From assembly GCF_000336815.1 (NCBI RefSeq), contig NZ_AOLG01000013.1:74461-138460 (forward strand): DNA of 64,000 bases, given 5' to 3'. Below are positions 16,386-25,185 of this stretch, piece after piece. A program made the position numbers and the translations under genes. Each line of letters starts with the position of its first letter. Positions within the stretch are counted from its first letter, which is position 1. The notes under the pieces were generated by a model that saw only the letters and a list, made by a program, of their open reading frames with translations, was not told the DNA's origin and searched no databases. The stretch comes from Haloferax prahovense DSM 18310 (lineage in GTDB: Archaea; Halobacteriota; Halobacteria; Halobacteriales; Haloferacaceae).

Positions 16386-17826
16386 AGGTAACCTAAGTCC
16401 TTCAGGCGCTCTTTCGTTGCGCCCTCGGCGGCATCGATACCCTCGCTCTCCTCGCGGACGCCGAGGTCGTCGAACGCGCCGAACGTCTCCGAGACGACGC
16501 CGTCGTCGGTATCGGCGGCCTTCCACGCGGTCTTCGCGTCGAAGATGCGAACCGTGCTGGCGGCGTCCTCCCAGGCCTGATACTGCACCACGCCCTCGTC
16601 GGTCGTCTCGTAAACGGTCCGTGAGACGCCTCCGTAGGGCATGACGGACCCGCAGAACTCCTCGGCGAGCGCCTGTGAGGGTTCGTCGAGGCCGTGGGTC
16701 GAGGCGACGACCGCCCCGTCGTCGGGGACGAACGCGTCGCAGTCCCACTCGCCGTCGAGGACAGCGTCGACCACGCGCGGGAACTCGGTGAGCGAGGCCG
16801 CCGCGGAGACCGTCTCGGAGTCCGCCTGCCCGGGGAACTTGACGACGAGCGGGACGTGGAGGACCGCCTCGTGTACGTCCTTGCCGTGGCCGGCGAGTCG
16901 CACATCGGGCTTGACCTGACTCTTCTCGCCGAAGCCCTCGCCGTGGTCGCCGGTGACGACGATGAGCGTGTCCTCGTACTCGCCGCGTTCTTTGAGCGTC
17001 GAGACGAGGCGTTCGATTTGGGCGTCCATCTGTCGGATGGTTCCGTCGTACAGCCCCTCCATGGCGCGTTTCTCCCACCAGGGTCGGTGGCCACCGAGGT
17101 ACTCCCACACTTGGTCGTCGACGTCCTGTTGGAGCTTCTGGAGGCGTTTCCCGCCCCAGTTGTCGTGTTCCGGGCGGGGTTCGTACGGCATGTGGCCGTC
17201 CATGAGGTTGATGCAGGCGGCCCACGAGTCGTTCCGCGTCTCCTCCCAGTCCAGAAAGAGGTCGACGTACACGTCCGCGGGTGTAGTCGCCTTCAGCGAG
17301 TCGGGAGGTACTGCGGGTAGTCCCACGCGAGCTTCGTGACGACCCCATTTGCGAGCGATTTCGCCGGGTGGTCGTGGGACAGACACCGCTTGAGGTAGCC
17401 GGCGTAGTTGCCCTGTCCCTCGGTGAGCACGAAGTTGCTCGGGTCGAGACCCTCGACGTACGGGATGTTCCGCGCGCCCTCGACGGTCTGGAAGGTCTCT
17501 TTCAGTCCCACGTCCATCTCGGTGACCCACGTGTTCTCGGAGAAGATGCCGGTCGAGTAGCCCTCCTCGTCGGCGAGCCGCTCGAAAATGGTGTGTCCGG
17601 GTTCGAGCTTGTTTTTCGCGCCGGTGACGCCGTGTTCGGCGACGTGGTAGCCGGTGAAGATGCTGGTGTGGCTCGGCAGGCTCCACGAGCCGGGGCTGAT
17701 ACCGGTCTCGTAGACCGTGGCCTCGTCGGCGAGCGATTCCAAGAACGGGGTCGTCCGGTGTTCGTGGCCGTGCAGGCTAGTGTTGCTCGCACGGACGCTG
17801 TCCATGATGAGGAGTAGGATATTCAT
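16382..17826 (-). pseudogene. Sulfatase-like enzyme (paralogue 4) interrupted by a single-base frameshift
   Basis: The first 178 codons (17826-17293) read VRASNTSLHGHEHRTTPFLESL, with nucleophile region GSWS49LPSHTSIFTGY, up to KLAWDYPQYLP. The frame then ends four codons later. The rest continues in another frame from about 17303 down to 16382: DSLKATTPADVYVDLFLDWEE, INLMDGHMPYEPRPEHDNWGG, VVTGDHGEGFG, HVPLVVKFPGQ, KERLKDLGYL. Adding one C in the run at 17303-17305 (GGG on the plus strand) restores a 481-codon sulfatase of normal length with all metal motifs. It is either a recent loss of function or an assembly error. The product resembles the full-length sulfatases of the locus. Confidence 0.8.
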
Positions 17827-17844
17827 GATTCGGAGGTCTGAAAC

Positions 17845-18564
17845 TCAGTGTTCGAGCGGTGCGTCGTCGGCGTCGCTGAGCGAGAAAACGTCACCGGCCC
17901 ACGACGCGTCGTACTCGATTTTCGACGGGGAGATGACGTTCACCTTCGCGAGCGCCAGTTTGAGCGCGGGGACCGCGACCTGCTTCGGGTGGCGCTTGAA
18001 CAGGTAAAACAGCCATTCGAGGTGGGTCCCCACGTCGAAGTCCGACTCGGTATCGTGGTGCGGGACGATGCGACGGGGCAGGCGGTGAACCTCCGCGCCG
18101 GCCTTCTCGGCACGAATCGCGAAGTCGGTATCGCCGCCGTGTTCACGGTGCTCGTCGAAGCCGCCGACGCGTTCCCACAGGCTTCGGTGAAATATCATGA
18201 ATCGAGTGAGCGTCCACCGCATGGGCCAGAAGTCCTCCAGCCCGACGACCTGGAACTCGTGCATCGAGTCGACGAGGTGTGCCGCGAGCCGAGTGGGGAA
18301 GGTGATGTCGTCGTCGGCGACGATTATCCACTCGTTTTCGGCCTCCTCGATGGCTCTGTTTCGCGCGTAGTTGCGGCCCTTGTCGGTGCGGACGACGACG
18401 TCGAGCCACTCCGGGGCGGTCTCACTGGAGTAACATCGCTCTCGGTTGCTCGCGACGACGAGCGACGCGTTGGAGAGCGTGGCGGTCACGTCGAGCGCCC
18501 GCGCCGTGTCGTCGCGGTACGGCGCACCCTCGTGGCTCCTGTCTTCCGTATCCCCGTCGGCCAT
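17845..18564 (-). CDS. Glycosyltransferase (GT2/GT-A-like)
   Basis: A 239-residue protein with a GT-A core: DVVVRTDKGRNYARNRAIEEAENEWIIVADDDITF (DDD metal site), then MRWTLTRFMIFHRSLWERVGGFDE and GGDTDFAIRAEKAGAEV, the usual acceptor-side ED/DxD helix motifs of GT2 enzymes. The C-terminal half includes EWLFYLFKRHP and is not membrane-spanning. The start at 18564 (MADGDTED) is chosen because a TTTATAC box (minus strand, near 18588-18594) lies about 26 nt upstream. It sits directly beside aglB and diverges from it, the same relative place as GT2 genes in other Haloferax agl clusters. Confidence 0.75.
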   Translation of the reverse strand: MADGDTEDRSHEGAPYRDDTARALDVTATLSNASLVVASNRERCYSSETAPEWLDVVVRTDKGRNYARNRAIEEAENEWIIVADDDITFPTRLAAHLVDSMHEFQVVGLEDFWPMRWTLTRFMIFHRSLWERVGGFDEHREHGGDTDFAIRAEKAGAEVHRLPRRIVPHHDTESDFDVGTHLEWLFYLFKRHPKQVAVPALKLALAKVNVISPSKIEYDASWAGDVFSLSDADDAPLEH

Positions 18565-18749
18565 ACTGAGTGCTATCAGAAGGTCCCGTATAAAGAGTGT
18601 CGTTCGCGCGGGTCGGCCTCGCTCGGCCGCGAAACAGCGACGAGACGGCCGCGAACCCACGCAGAATCGAGTCTCTCCCGGAAATAGCCCGTGTCGGCGG
18701 TGAAACCGAGTCATAAGGCTTATGCGGGTTTTCCCAGTCCATCGAAGCG

Positions 18750-21700
18750 ATGAGCGCAGACACAGAGCGTATCGAGGACCCCGACTCGAAGTCGGTCCTC
18801 GAACTCGCTAAAGACTGGTATCACGTTCCCGCCCTCCTCGTGATACTGGTCGCCATGTTGGCCGTCCGCCTTCGGTCGTATAGTACTTTCATCAGGGACG
18901 GTGATGTCCTCTTCTCCGGGAACGACGCCTGGTATCACCTCCGAGAGGTGACGTACACCGTCCAAAACTGGCCGTCGACGATGCCGTTCGACCCGTGGAC
19001 GTACTTCCCGTACGGGACGAGCGTCGGCCAGTTCGGGACGATTTACGACCAGATTATCGCCACGGCCGCCCTCGTCGTCGGACTCGGTAGCCCGTCGCCC
19101 GACCTCGTGGCCAAGGCCCTCCTCGTCGCGCCGGCAGTCTTCGGGGCACTGGTCGCTATCCCGACGTTCCTCATCGGTCGCCGCCTCGGCGGTCGGCTTG
19201 GCGGTGTCTTCGGGGTCGTCATCCTCGCGTTACTCCCCGGGACGTTCCTCCAGCGCGGCCTCGTCGGCTTCGCCGACCACAACATCGCAGAGCCGTTCTT
19301 CCAGGGCTTCGCGGTCGTCGCCATCATGATTGCTCTCTCGGTGGCGAACCGCGAGAAGCCCGTCTGGGAACTCGTCGCCGCCCGCGACTTCGACGCCCTC
19401 CGCTCCACGCTCATCTGGTCCGCGCTCGCGGGCGTGGGAATGACGCTCTATATGTGGGCGTGGCCGCCGGGCATCCTCCTGGTCGGCATCTTCGGCCTGT
19501 ACCTGGTCCTCCAGATGGTCGCGGACTACGTCCGCGGTCAGTCCCCGGAACACGTCGCATTCGTCGGTGCAGTCTCGATGCTCGTCACCGGCCTCCTGAT
19601 GTTCGTCCCCCTCACCGACTTCTCGTTCAGCGTGACGAACTTCAGCCTCCTCCAACCCGTGTTCGCCTTCGGTATCGGCGCGGGCGCGGTGTTCCTCGCC
19701 GCGCTGGCCCGGTGGTGGGAGTCTAACGACGTCGACGACCGCGGCTACCCGGTTGCGGTCGCCGCCCTCGGCCTCGTCGCCGTCATCGGTACGGCCGTCG
19801 TCCTCCCCGACGCCTTCCGTCAGGTGAGCGTCAACTTCCTCCGCACCGTCGGCTTCAGCGCCGGTGCGGCGACGCGGACCATCGGCGAGGCACAGCCCTT
19901 CATCGCCGCGAGCGTCCTGCAGAACAGCGGCATGACCGCGACCGAGCGCATCATGTCCGAGTACGGCTTCACGTTCTTCACCGGCCTCGTCGGTGCTATC
20001 TGGCTCGTCGGCAAGCCGCTCGTCCGCGACGGCGACACTCGGAAAATTGGCTACGTCGCCGGCAGTCTCGCCGTCTTCGGCGTTATCTTCCTGATTCCGG
20101 CCATCCCGGCCGGCATCGGCGGGCTCCTCGGCCTCGAATCCTCGCTCGTCAGCCTCGCCATCGCGAGCGCCCTCATCGTCGGTGCGGTGCTGCAGGCCGA
20201 CTACGAGAGCGAACACCTGTTCGTCCTCGTCTGGGCGGCCATCATCACCTCGGCCGCCTTCACGCAGGTCCGCTTCAACTACTACCTCGCGGTCGTGGTC
20301 GCGGTGATGAACGCGTACCTCCTCCGCGAGATTCTCTCGCTCGGTATCATCGACCTCGCCGGCACCGACCGCCTCGACGACGTGTCGTACGGGACGGTCG
20401 CGGTCGTCGCCATCGCCCTGCTTCTCGTCCTCACCCCGGTGCTCGTCGTGCCGATTCAACTCGGCAACGCCGGCACCAGCAGCAACGCCCTCCAGTCGTC
20501 CCAGACCGGACCGGGCACGGTGACGCAGTGGCAGGACAGCTTCGAGTGGATGCAGAACAGCACGCCCGAAGAGGGGCAGTTCGGCGGCGCATCCAACGAG
20601 ATGGACTACTACGGAACCTACGAACGAACCGACGACTTCGACTACGCCGAGGGAACGTACGGCGTCATGTCGTGGTGGGACTACGGTCACTGGATAACGG
20701 TCCTCGGCGAGCGCATCCCGAACGCCAATCCGTTCCAGCAGGGCGCGACCGAGGCCGCGAACTTCCTCCTCGCGCCGAACGAGGAGCAGGCCTCCGACGT
20801 CCTCGCCGACATGAGCGAGGAGGGTAACGAGACCCGCTACGTCATGGTCGACTGGCAGATGGCCTCGACCGACTCGAAGTTCGGTGCGCCGACCGTCTTC
20901 TACGACGAGTCGAACGTCTCCACGTCCGACTTCTACAGTACGATGTACCGCCTGCAGGAGCAGGAGGGACAGACGAGAGTCGCCGCTGTGTCGAGCCTCA
21001 AAGACCAGCGGTACTACGAGAGCCTGATGGTCCGGCTCTACGCGTACCACGGCAGCGCCCGTGAGGCGTCGCCCATCGTCGTCGACTGGGAAGAACGAAC
21101 GTCCGCCGACGGGGAGACCACGTTCAAGGTGACGCCGTCTGACGGGCAGGCGGTCAGAGTGTTCGACAATATGACCGCCGCCGAGGAGTACGTCGCGAAC
21201 GACCCGACCTCGCAGATCGGTGGCATCGGCACGTTCCCCGAGGAACGCGTCGCCGCCCTCGAACACTACCGCCTCGTGAAGTCCTCGAACAACTCGGCGC
21301 TCCGTTCGGGGTCCTACCAGAACTCGCTCATCCGCGCGGGCAACACCTACGGCATCCAAGCGCAGGCGCTCGTTCCCAACAACCCCTCGTGGGTCAAGAC
21401 GTTCGAGCGCGTCCCCGGCGCGACGGTCGAAGGCAGCGGTGCCCCGGCCAACGCGACGGTGACCGCTCGCGTCCAGATGCGCGACCAGACAACTGGTACG
21501 AACTTCACGTACACGCAGCAGGCGCAGACCGACGCCGACGGTGAGTTCACGATGACGCTCCCGTACTCCACGACCGGCTACGACGAGTACGGTCCGGACA
21601 ACGGCTACACGAACGTCGACGTCCGCGCGACGGGCGACTACACGTTCACCGGGCCGACGACCTTCGCCGGGAACAACACCATCGTCAGCTACCAGGCGCA

Positions 21701-21884
21701 GAACGTCGCCGTCGAGGAAGGCCTCGTCAACGGTGCCGAAGACGGTGCCGTAGAGGTCACTCTCGAACGGAACGAACAGGAGTTCAACCTGACGGAGAAC
21801 TCCGATTCAGACGACTCGCAGACGAACGAGTCGGCATCGACCTCGGCATCAGTCGACGCCAGCGCGGTTTCGGTCGCCGCGTAA
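18750..21884 (+). CDS. aglB: Oligosaccharyltransferase AglB (dolichyl-phospho-oligosaccharide--protein glycosyltransferase)
   Basis: A 1044-residue STT3/AglB enzyme that transfers the finished glycan from dolichyl phosphate to Asn of N-X-S/T sequons on S-layer and other surface proteins, outside the membrane. Roughly the first 600 residues are a multi-spanning membrane domain containing the first luminal-type loop (GNDAWYHLREV: D of the divalent-metal site). The catalytic signature W642-W643-D-Y-G646-HWI is in the soluble C-terminal domain. An Ig-like/beta-rich tail (ATVTARVQM..., SYQAQNVAVEEG) and a Ser/Thr/Asp-rich C-terminus follow. The length is close to the H. volcanii protein. A start at 18750 suits the weak CTTATG element ~26 nt upstream. 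It is the distal end of the glycosylation locus. Confidence 0.95.
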   Translation: MSADTERIEDPDSKSVLELAKDWYHVPALLVILVAMLAVRLRSYSTFIRDGDVLFSGNDAWYHLREVTYTVQNWPSTMPFDPWTYFPYGTSVGQFGTIYDQIIATAALVVGLGSPSPDLVAKALLVAPAVFGALVAIPTFLIGRRLGGRLGGVFGVVILALLPGTFLQRGLVGFADHNIAEPFFQGFAVVAIMIALSVANREKPVWELVAARDFDALRSTLIWSALAGVGMTLYMWAWPPGILLVGIFGLYLVLQMVADYVRGQSPEHVAFVGAVSMLVTGLLMFVPLTDFSFSVTNFSLLQPVFAFGIGAGAVFLAALARWWESNDVDDRGYPVAVAALGLVAVIGTAVVLPDAFRQVSVNFLRTVGFSAGAATRTIGEAQPFIAASVLQNSGMTATERIMSEYGFTFFTGLVGAIWLVGKPLVRDGDTRKIGYVAGSLAVFGVIFLIPAIPAGIGGLLGLESSLVSLAIASALIVGAVLQADYESEHLFVLVWAAIITSAAFTQVRFNYYLAVVVAVMNAYLLREILSLGIIDLAGTDRLDDVSYGTVAVVAIALLLVLTPVLVVPIQLGNAGTSSNALQSSQTGPGTVTQWQDSFEWMQNSTPEEGQFGGASNEMDYYGTYERTDDFDYAEGTYGVMSWWDYGHWITVLGERIPNANPFQQGATEAANFLLAPNEEQASDVLADMSEEGNETRYVMVDWQMASTDSKFGAPTVFYDESNVSTSDFYSTMYRLQEQEGQTRVAAVSSLKDQRYYESLMVRLYAYHGSAREASPIVVDWEERTSADGETTFKVTPSDGQAVRVFDNMTAAEEYVANDPTSQIGGIGTFPEERVAALEHYRLVKSSNNSALRSGSYQNSLIRAGNTYGIQAQALVPNNPSWVKTFERVPGATVEGSGAPANATVTARVQMRDQTTGTNFTYTQQAQTDADGEFTMTLPYSTTGYDEYGPDNGYTNVDVRATGDYTFTGPTTFAGNNTIVSYQAQNVAVEEGLVNGAEDGAVEVTLERNEQEFNLTENSDSDDSQTNESASTSASVDASAVSVAA

Positions 21885-22007
21885 GGTTTCGAACCGGGCC
21901 GGGCTGCCGCCCGGTCGCTGATCGCCGTTTCGACGCGTTTCTCTTCTCGCCGCCGACCGGCAGAGCGGTGGACTGATATCCTTCCCGAGAGAGCATCCGA
22001 CAACGAA

Positions 22008-22976
22008 ATGTCGAGGAACTCAGACGGGACGACATCCCGTTTCTCGTGGCTTCTCATCTACCTGAAGGGCGTCTGTATGGGTGCCGCCGACGCCGTGCCG
22101 GGCGTCTCGGGCGGCACCATCGCGCTCATCACGGGCATCTACGAACGGCTCATCAGCGCGGTGACGGCCATCACGCCCGGCCGAATCAAGCGCGCTCTCG
22201 GCGTCGTCGTCCCGGGACGCCGGGCCGACGCAATCGCGGCGATGCGCGAGGTCGATGTCGGCTTCCTGCTCGCGCTCGGCGCGGGCATCGCCACCGCCAT
22301 CGTGACCGTGATGCGCGTGCTGCACATCGCGCTCAACGACGCGCCGGTCCCCACCTACGGCTTCTTCTTCGGGCTCATCGCCGCGTCGGCGGTCGTCCTG
22401 TACGCGCAGGTCTCGCTCGACGGCCCGCGGCAAATCGCGGCCGCCGTCACCGGGTTCGTCATCGCCTTCGTCGCCTCCGGCGGGAGCGGCGGCGCATTCG
22501 GGCACTCGCTCCCGGCGATTGCGGTCGCCGGCGGCATCGCCGTCAGCGCGATGATTCTCCCCGGCGTCTCGGGGTCGCTTCTCCTGTTGATTCTCGGCCA
22601 GTACGAGTACATGAACGCGGCGCTCAACACGTTCATCGACCGCCTCATCGACATCGCCGGCGGCGCATCGCTGTCGGTCATCGTCGAACCGGGGACGGTC
22701 GTCATCACGTTCATGCTCGGGGCGGTCGTCGGCCTGTTCAGCATCGCGCACGTCGTCCGCTGGGCGCTCGAACACCACCGCCGGGCGACATTGGCGTTCC
22801 TCGTGAGCCTCATCGTCGGGGCGCTCCGCGCCCCTGTCGTCGAGAGCACCAACGCTCTCGTCGACGCGGGCCGGTCGTGGTCGACCGAACTCTACGCCGC
22901 GTTCGCCGTGGCCGCGGTCGTCGGCGCGGCGGTCGTCCTACTCGTCGACCGGTACACGGGCATCATCGAATCCTGA
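22008..22976 (+). CDS. DUF368-family polyprenyl-phosphate transporter
   Basis: A 322-residue membrane protein with about eight or nine hydrophobic segments. The DUF368 hallmark is two related half-repeats: PGVSGGTIALITGIYERLI near the N-terminus and LPGVSGSLLLLILGQYEYM in the middle. DUF368 proteins have been shown in bacteria to recycle undecaprenyl phosphate across the membrane. Located 123 nt downstream of aglB on the same strand, it is well placed to return dolichyl phosphate released by AglB to the cytoplasmic face; that archaeal role is inference. A GATATC-containing element near 21973-21980 may give it its own promoter. Confidence 0.85.
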   Translation: MSRNSDGTTSRFSWLLIYLKGVCMGAADAVPGVSGGTIALITGIYERLISAVTAITPGRIKRALGVVVPGRRADAIAAMREVDVGFLLALGAGIATAIVTVMRVLHIALNDAPVPTYGFFFGLIAASAVVLYAQVSLDGPRQIAAAVTGFVIAFVASGGSGGAFGHSLPAIAVAGGIAVSAMILPGVSGSLLLLILGQYEYMNAALNTFIDRLIDIAGGASLSVIVEPGTVVITFMLGAVVGLFSIAHVVRWALEHHRRATLAFLVSLIVGALRAPVVESTNALVDAGRSWSTELYAAFAVAAVVGAAVVLLVDRYTGIIES

Positions 22977-23077
22977 GCGGGCCGTCGCGGCGGGTGGCCA
23001 CGGCGACCCGGTGAGAAGGAAGTCGGCTGTCTGTTCGGACCGATACATTCACGGAGTCGTGCGGGCGGCGGCGAATC

Positions 23078-23233
23078 TCACTCGCGGGCGACGGCGATGT
23101 TACGAACCGACCCCCCGCAGTCGGGACATTTCGACAGGTGGGTCGCGCTGACCGTCCGCGTGCGACAGGAGCGACACTCGTAGTACCCCTCTGTCGGGTG
23201 ATAGTCGTCGATGACTGAGTTATGCAATGCCAT
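23078..23233 (-). CDS. Rubrerythrin-like zinc-ribbon small protein
   Basis: A 51-residue protein, too short for many gene callers. The C-terminal half carries two CxxC knuckles, C-R-S-C and C-P-D-C (YYECRSCRTRTVSATHLSKCPDCGGSVRN), i.e. a rubredoxin/rubrerythrin-like zinc ribbon. It may bind Zn or Fe; no other domain is present. Two in-frame ATGs exist: 23233 (MALHNSV, used here) and 23248 (MVKYTMALHNSV). Both lie inside a perfect inverted repeat, which makes start choice and regulation uncertain. Confidence 0.65.
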   Translation of the reverse strand: MALHNSVIDDYHPTEGYYECRSCRTRTVSATHLSKCPDCGGSVRNIAVARE

Positions 23234-23250
23234 GGTATATTTTACCATGG
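23230..23250. promoter_or_regulatory. Perfect inverted repeat over the start of the zinc-ribbon gene
   Basis: CCATGGTA-TATTT-TACCATGG is an 8-bp perfect inverted repeat with a 5-nt spacer. It includes both candidate ATG codons of the zinc-ribbon gene. It could be an operator or an RNA hairpin masking the start codon. Confidence 0.5.
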
Positions 23251-23414
23251 TTTTCGTGGTAAGCGTTGTCCTGATATTCCCCAAATTACTCTAGTATGTT
23301 AATATTCTATGCCGTAGAAGAGCCCCGACCGAAAATAGAATCCGCATCAGAACACCGTACTGTTCAGTTCTGCCGGATTTCGGAGGACGGTGGCGCTTCA
23401 CCGACCCCGCCGCG

Positions 23415-23969
23415 TCAGCGCCGGGCGACGCAGACAAACGTCTCGCGTCGGGTCTCGCCATGGGTGACCGTGAAGCCGACCGATTCGAGCGCGTCGACGG
23501 CGTCGCCGAGGCCGAACCGCTCGTCGAGCGGCGGCCCGTCCTCGCCCGAGCCGGATGTGGACCAATCGACCACGACCACGGTGCCGCCGGGGCGAACGAC
23601 GCGGGCGAGTTCGGCGAGCGCGTCGTCGGTGGCGAACTCGTGGTAGGTCATCGTCGAGAACGCGGCGTCGAGGTGGTCGTCGTCGAACGGGAGGGTCGCC
23701 ACGTCGGCCGTGACGAACTCGACGTTGTCGGGCGCACCCTTCTCGCGGTAGTAGTCGTGCATGACCTCCTGTACGTCCACGGCGTAGAGCGTGCCGACGT
23801 GGGGAGCGACCTCGTCGGTGAAAAAGCCGGTGCCGCTGCCGAGGTCGGTGACGACCCGGTCGGGAGCGACGCCGAGGTGCGAGAGCAGTTCCTCCCGGGA
23901 GACGAATCGGAACCGCGAGGGGTCGTCGAGTTTCGCCGCCCTGTCGGCGTCGAAGGTGTGAAAGCCCAT
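23415..23969 (-). CDS. Class I SAM-dependent methyltransferase
   Basis: A 184-residue methyltransferase. Motif I VTDLGSGTGFFTDEVAPHVGT binds SAM, and the acidic end of strand 2 is YAVDVQEVM. EFVTADVATLPFDDDHLDAAFSTMTYHEF covers motifs II-III, and LARVVRPGGTVVVVDW is motif IV. It resembles small UbiE/ArsM-like methyltransferases. The substrate is unknown. The ATG at 23969 (MGFHTFDADRAAKLDD) is the natural start; that N-terminal helix is characteristic of this archaeal subfamily. Confidence 0.8.
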   Translation of the reverse strand: MGFHTFDADRAAKLDDPSRFRFVSREELLSHLGVAPDRVVTDLGSGTGFFTDEVAPHVGTLYAVDVQEVMHDYYREKGAPDNVEFVTADVATLPFDDDHLDAAFSTMTYHEFATDDALAELARVVRPGGTVVVVDWSTSGSGEDGPPLDERFGLGDAVDALESVGFTVTHGETRRETFVCVARR

Positions 23970-24146
23970 GCGAATCACTCCGCACCCCGACCCGTAAGTC
24001 CCATCGGTTCCGGAAGACGCGTGTTCGTCGTGTGCACAACCGACCCGGTGGGTTCGCTCCGGTGGCGAGCGGTGCGGACCGGACGGGTCGACCGCGAAAC
24101 TGCCGACGGCGATGGGCTTTTTTGCCCGGCAGTCAGTCTCACACGT

Positions 24147-24335
24147 ATGGAACCCCAACTTCGACGACCGACGCGACGCGTCTGCGAGCGCTGCGGTCGG
24201 GTGGAACGCTGGGACGACGACACCGCGACGTGGGTCGTCGCCGAAGAGGACGGCGAGAAACGGGTCGGAAGCCCCTACTGCATCCACGAGTGGGACATCA
24301 ACGGCCGCTTCGCTCCCTTCGAAGAGCCGGCCTGA
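24147..24335 (+). CDS. HEWD family small zinc-ribbon-like protein
   Basis: A 62-residue protein with one CxxC pair (VCERCGRVERWDDD), a downstream Cys (SPYCIHEWDINGRFAPFEE) and the H-E-W-D-I-N-G sequence that names the haloarchaeal HEWD family. It probably coordinates zinc through CxxC plus C/H. The function is unknown. It is shorter than typical gene-finder cut-offs. Confidence 0.75.
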   Translation: MEPQLRRPTRRVCERCGRVERWDDDTATWVVAEEDGEKRVGSPYCIHEWDINGRFAPFEEPA

Positions 24336-24366
24336 GACGCCGACGAACTGCGCGCGCGGCCGGCGG

Positions 24367-25047
24367 CTACGCCGCGTCTTCTTCCCGGAGCGATTCGAGT
24401 ACCGAGAGCGTGCCGTCCATGTACGACTGTTCGAGTACGGTGTCGGCGGCGTCCTTGGCCACGTCGTCCGCGTTGGCGACGGCGAACGACCGGCCGACGA
24501 CGGCGAACGTCGAGGCGTCGTTGACGCTGTCGCCGACGGCGACGAAGTCCGCCGGGTCGTAGTCAATCGTCTCGCAGATGCGTTCGAGGCCGACGCCCTT
24601 CTCCACTCCCGGCGTCTTGATGTGGTAGGCGAAGCCGGTGTCGATGACTTCGAGGTCGAACTCGTCTGCGACTTCCCGGAGGAGCGCCTCGTCGGCGTCG
24701 AGACGAGCGATGAGTTCGGTCTCGCGCCAGCGGTTCGCGGTGTCAGCGGCGTCCCACCCGAGGTCGCCGCCGCGCGCGACGAACTCGTCGGCGGCGGCCT
24801 GCGCGGCCTCGCGGTCACCGGTGAACGTCACCTCGCCGTCGGCGAGGACGACCCCGCCATTCTCCGCGATGACGGTCTGCGGGAGGCCGAGGTAGTGACA
24901 CAGCGAGACCGGGTAGGGAAACGCCTTGCCGGTGGCGAGGATGACGGGCGCGTCCCACGTCGGGAGCACCTCGAACGCGCGCGGGTCGAGGCGGCCCTGC
25001 GCGTCGGTGAGCGTCCCGTCGATGTCGAGTACGAGCGGCGGAACCAT
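24367..25047 (-). CDS. gph: Phosphoglycolate phosphatase (archaeal HAD family)
   Basis: A 226-residue HAD phosphatase of the Cof/archaeal phosphoglycolate phosphatase group. Motif I is LVLDIDGTLTD (nucleophile Asp and acid/base Asp), motif II is ILATGK, motif III is the Lys in TPGVEKGVGLERI, and motif IV is VAVGDSVNDASTF. The C2-type cap sits between motifs II and III (residues ~75-150). Phosphoglycolate dephosphorylation is the assigned activity of the family; related phosphate esters are possible. Confidence 0.8.
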   Translation of the reverse strand: MVPPLVLDIDGTLTDAQGRLDPRAFEVLPTWDAPVILATGKAFPYPVSLCHYLGLPQTVIAENGGVVLADGEVTFTGDREAAQAAADEFVARGGDLGWDAADTANRWRETELIARLDADEALLREVADEFDLEVIDTGFAYHIKTPGVEKGVGLERICETIDYDPADFVAVGDSVNDASTFAVVGRSFAVANADDVAKDAADTVLEQSYMDGTLSVLESLREEDAA

Positions 25048-25185
25048 ACCCGGAGTTGGGAGACGGGGGAAAAAGATTCAGCGGTCGGGGAGAAGCGCGC
25101 CGCAGGACGGCCCGAGCGGGTCGTCGCTCTCGCGGGTCACGAAGGTCCCGTTCTCGCAGGTCACGCAGGTCGTCGCCCCCTCGGC

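Noticed and set aside
19230..21359. 709-codon minus-strand frame within aglB
   Set aside because: Antisense shadow; aglB carries the WWDYG motif and full membrane topology on the plus strand.
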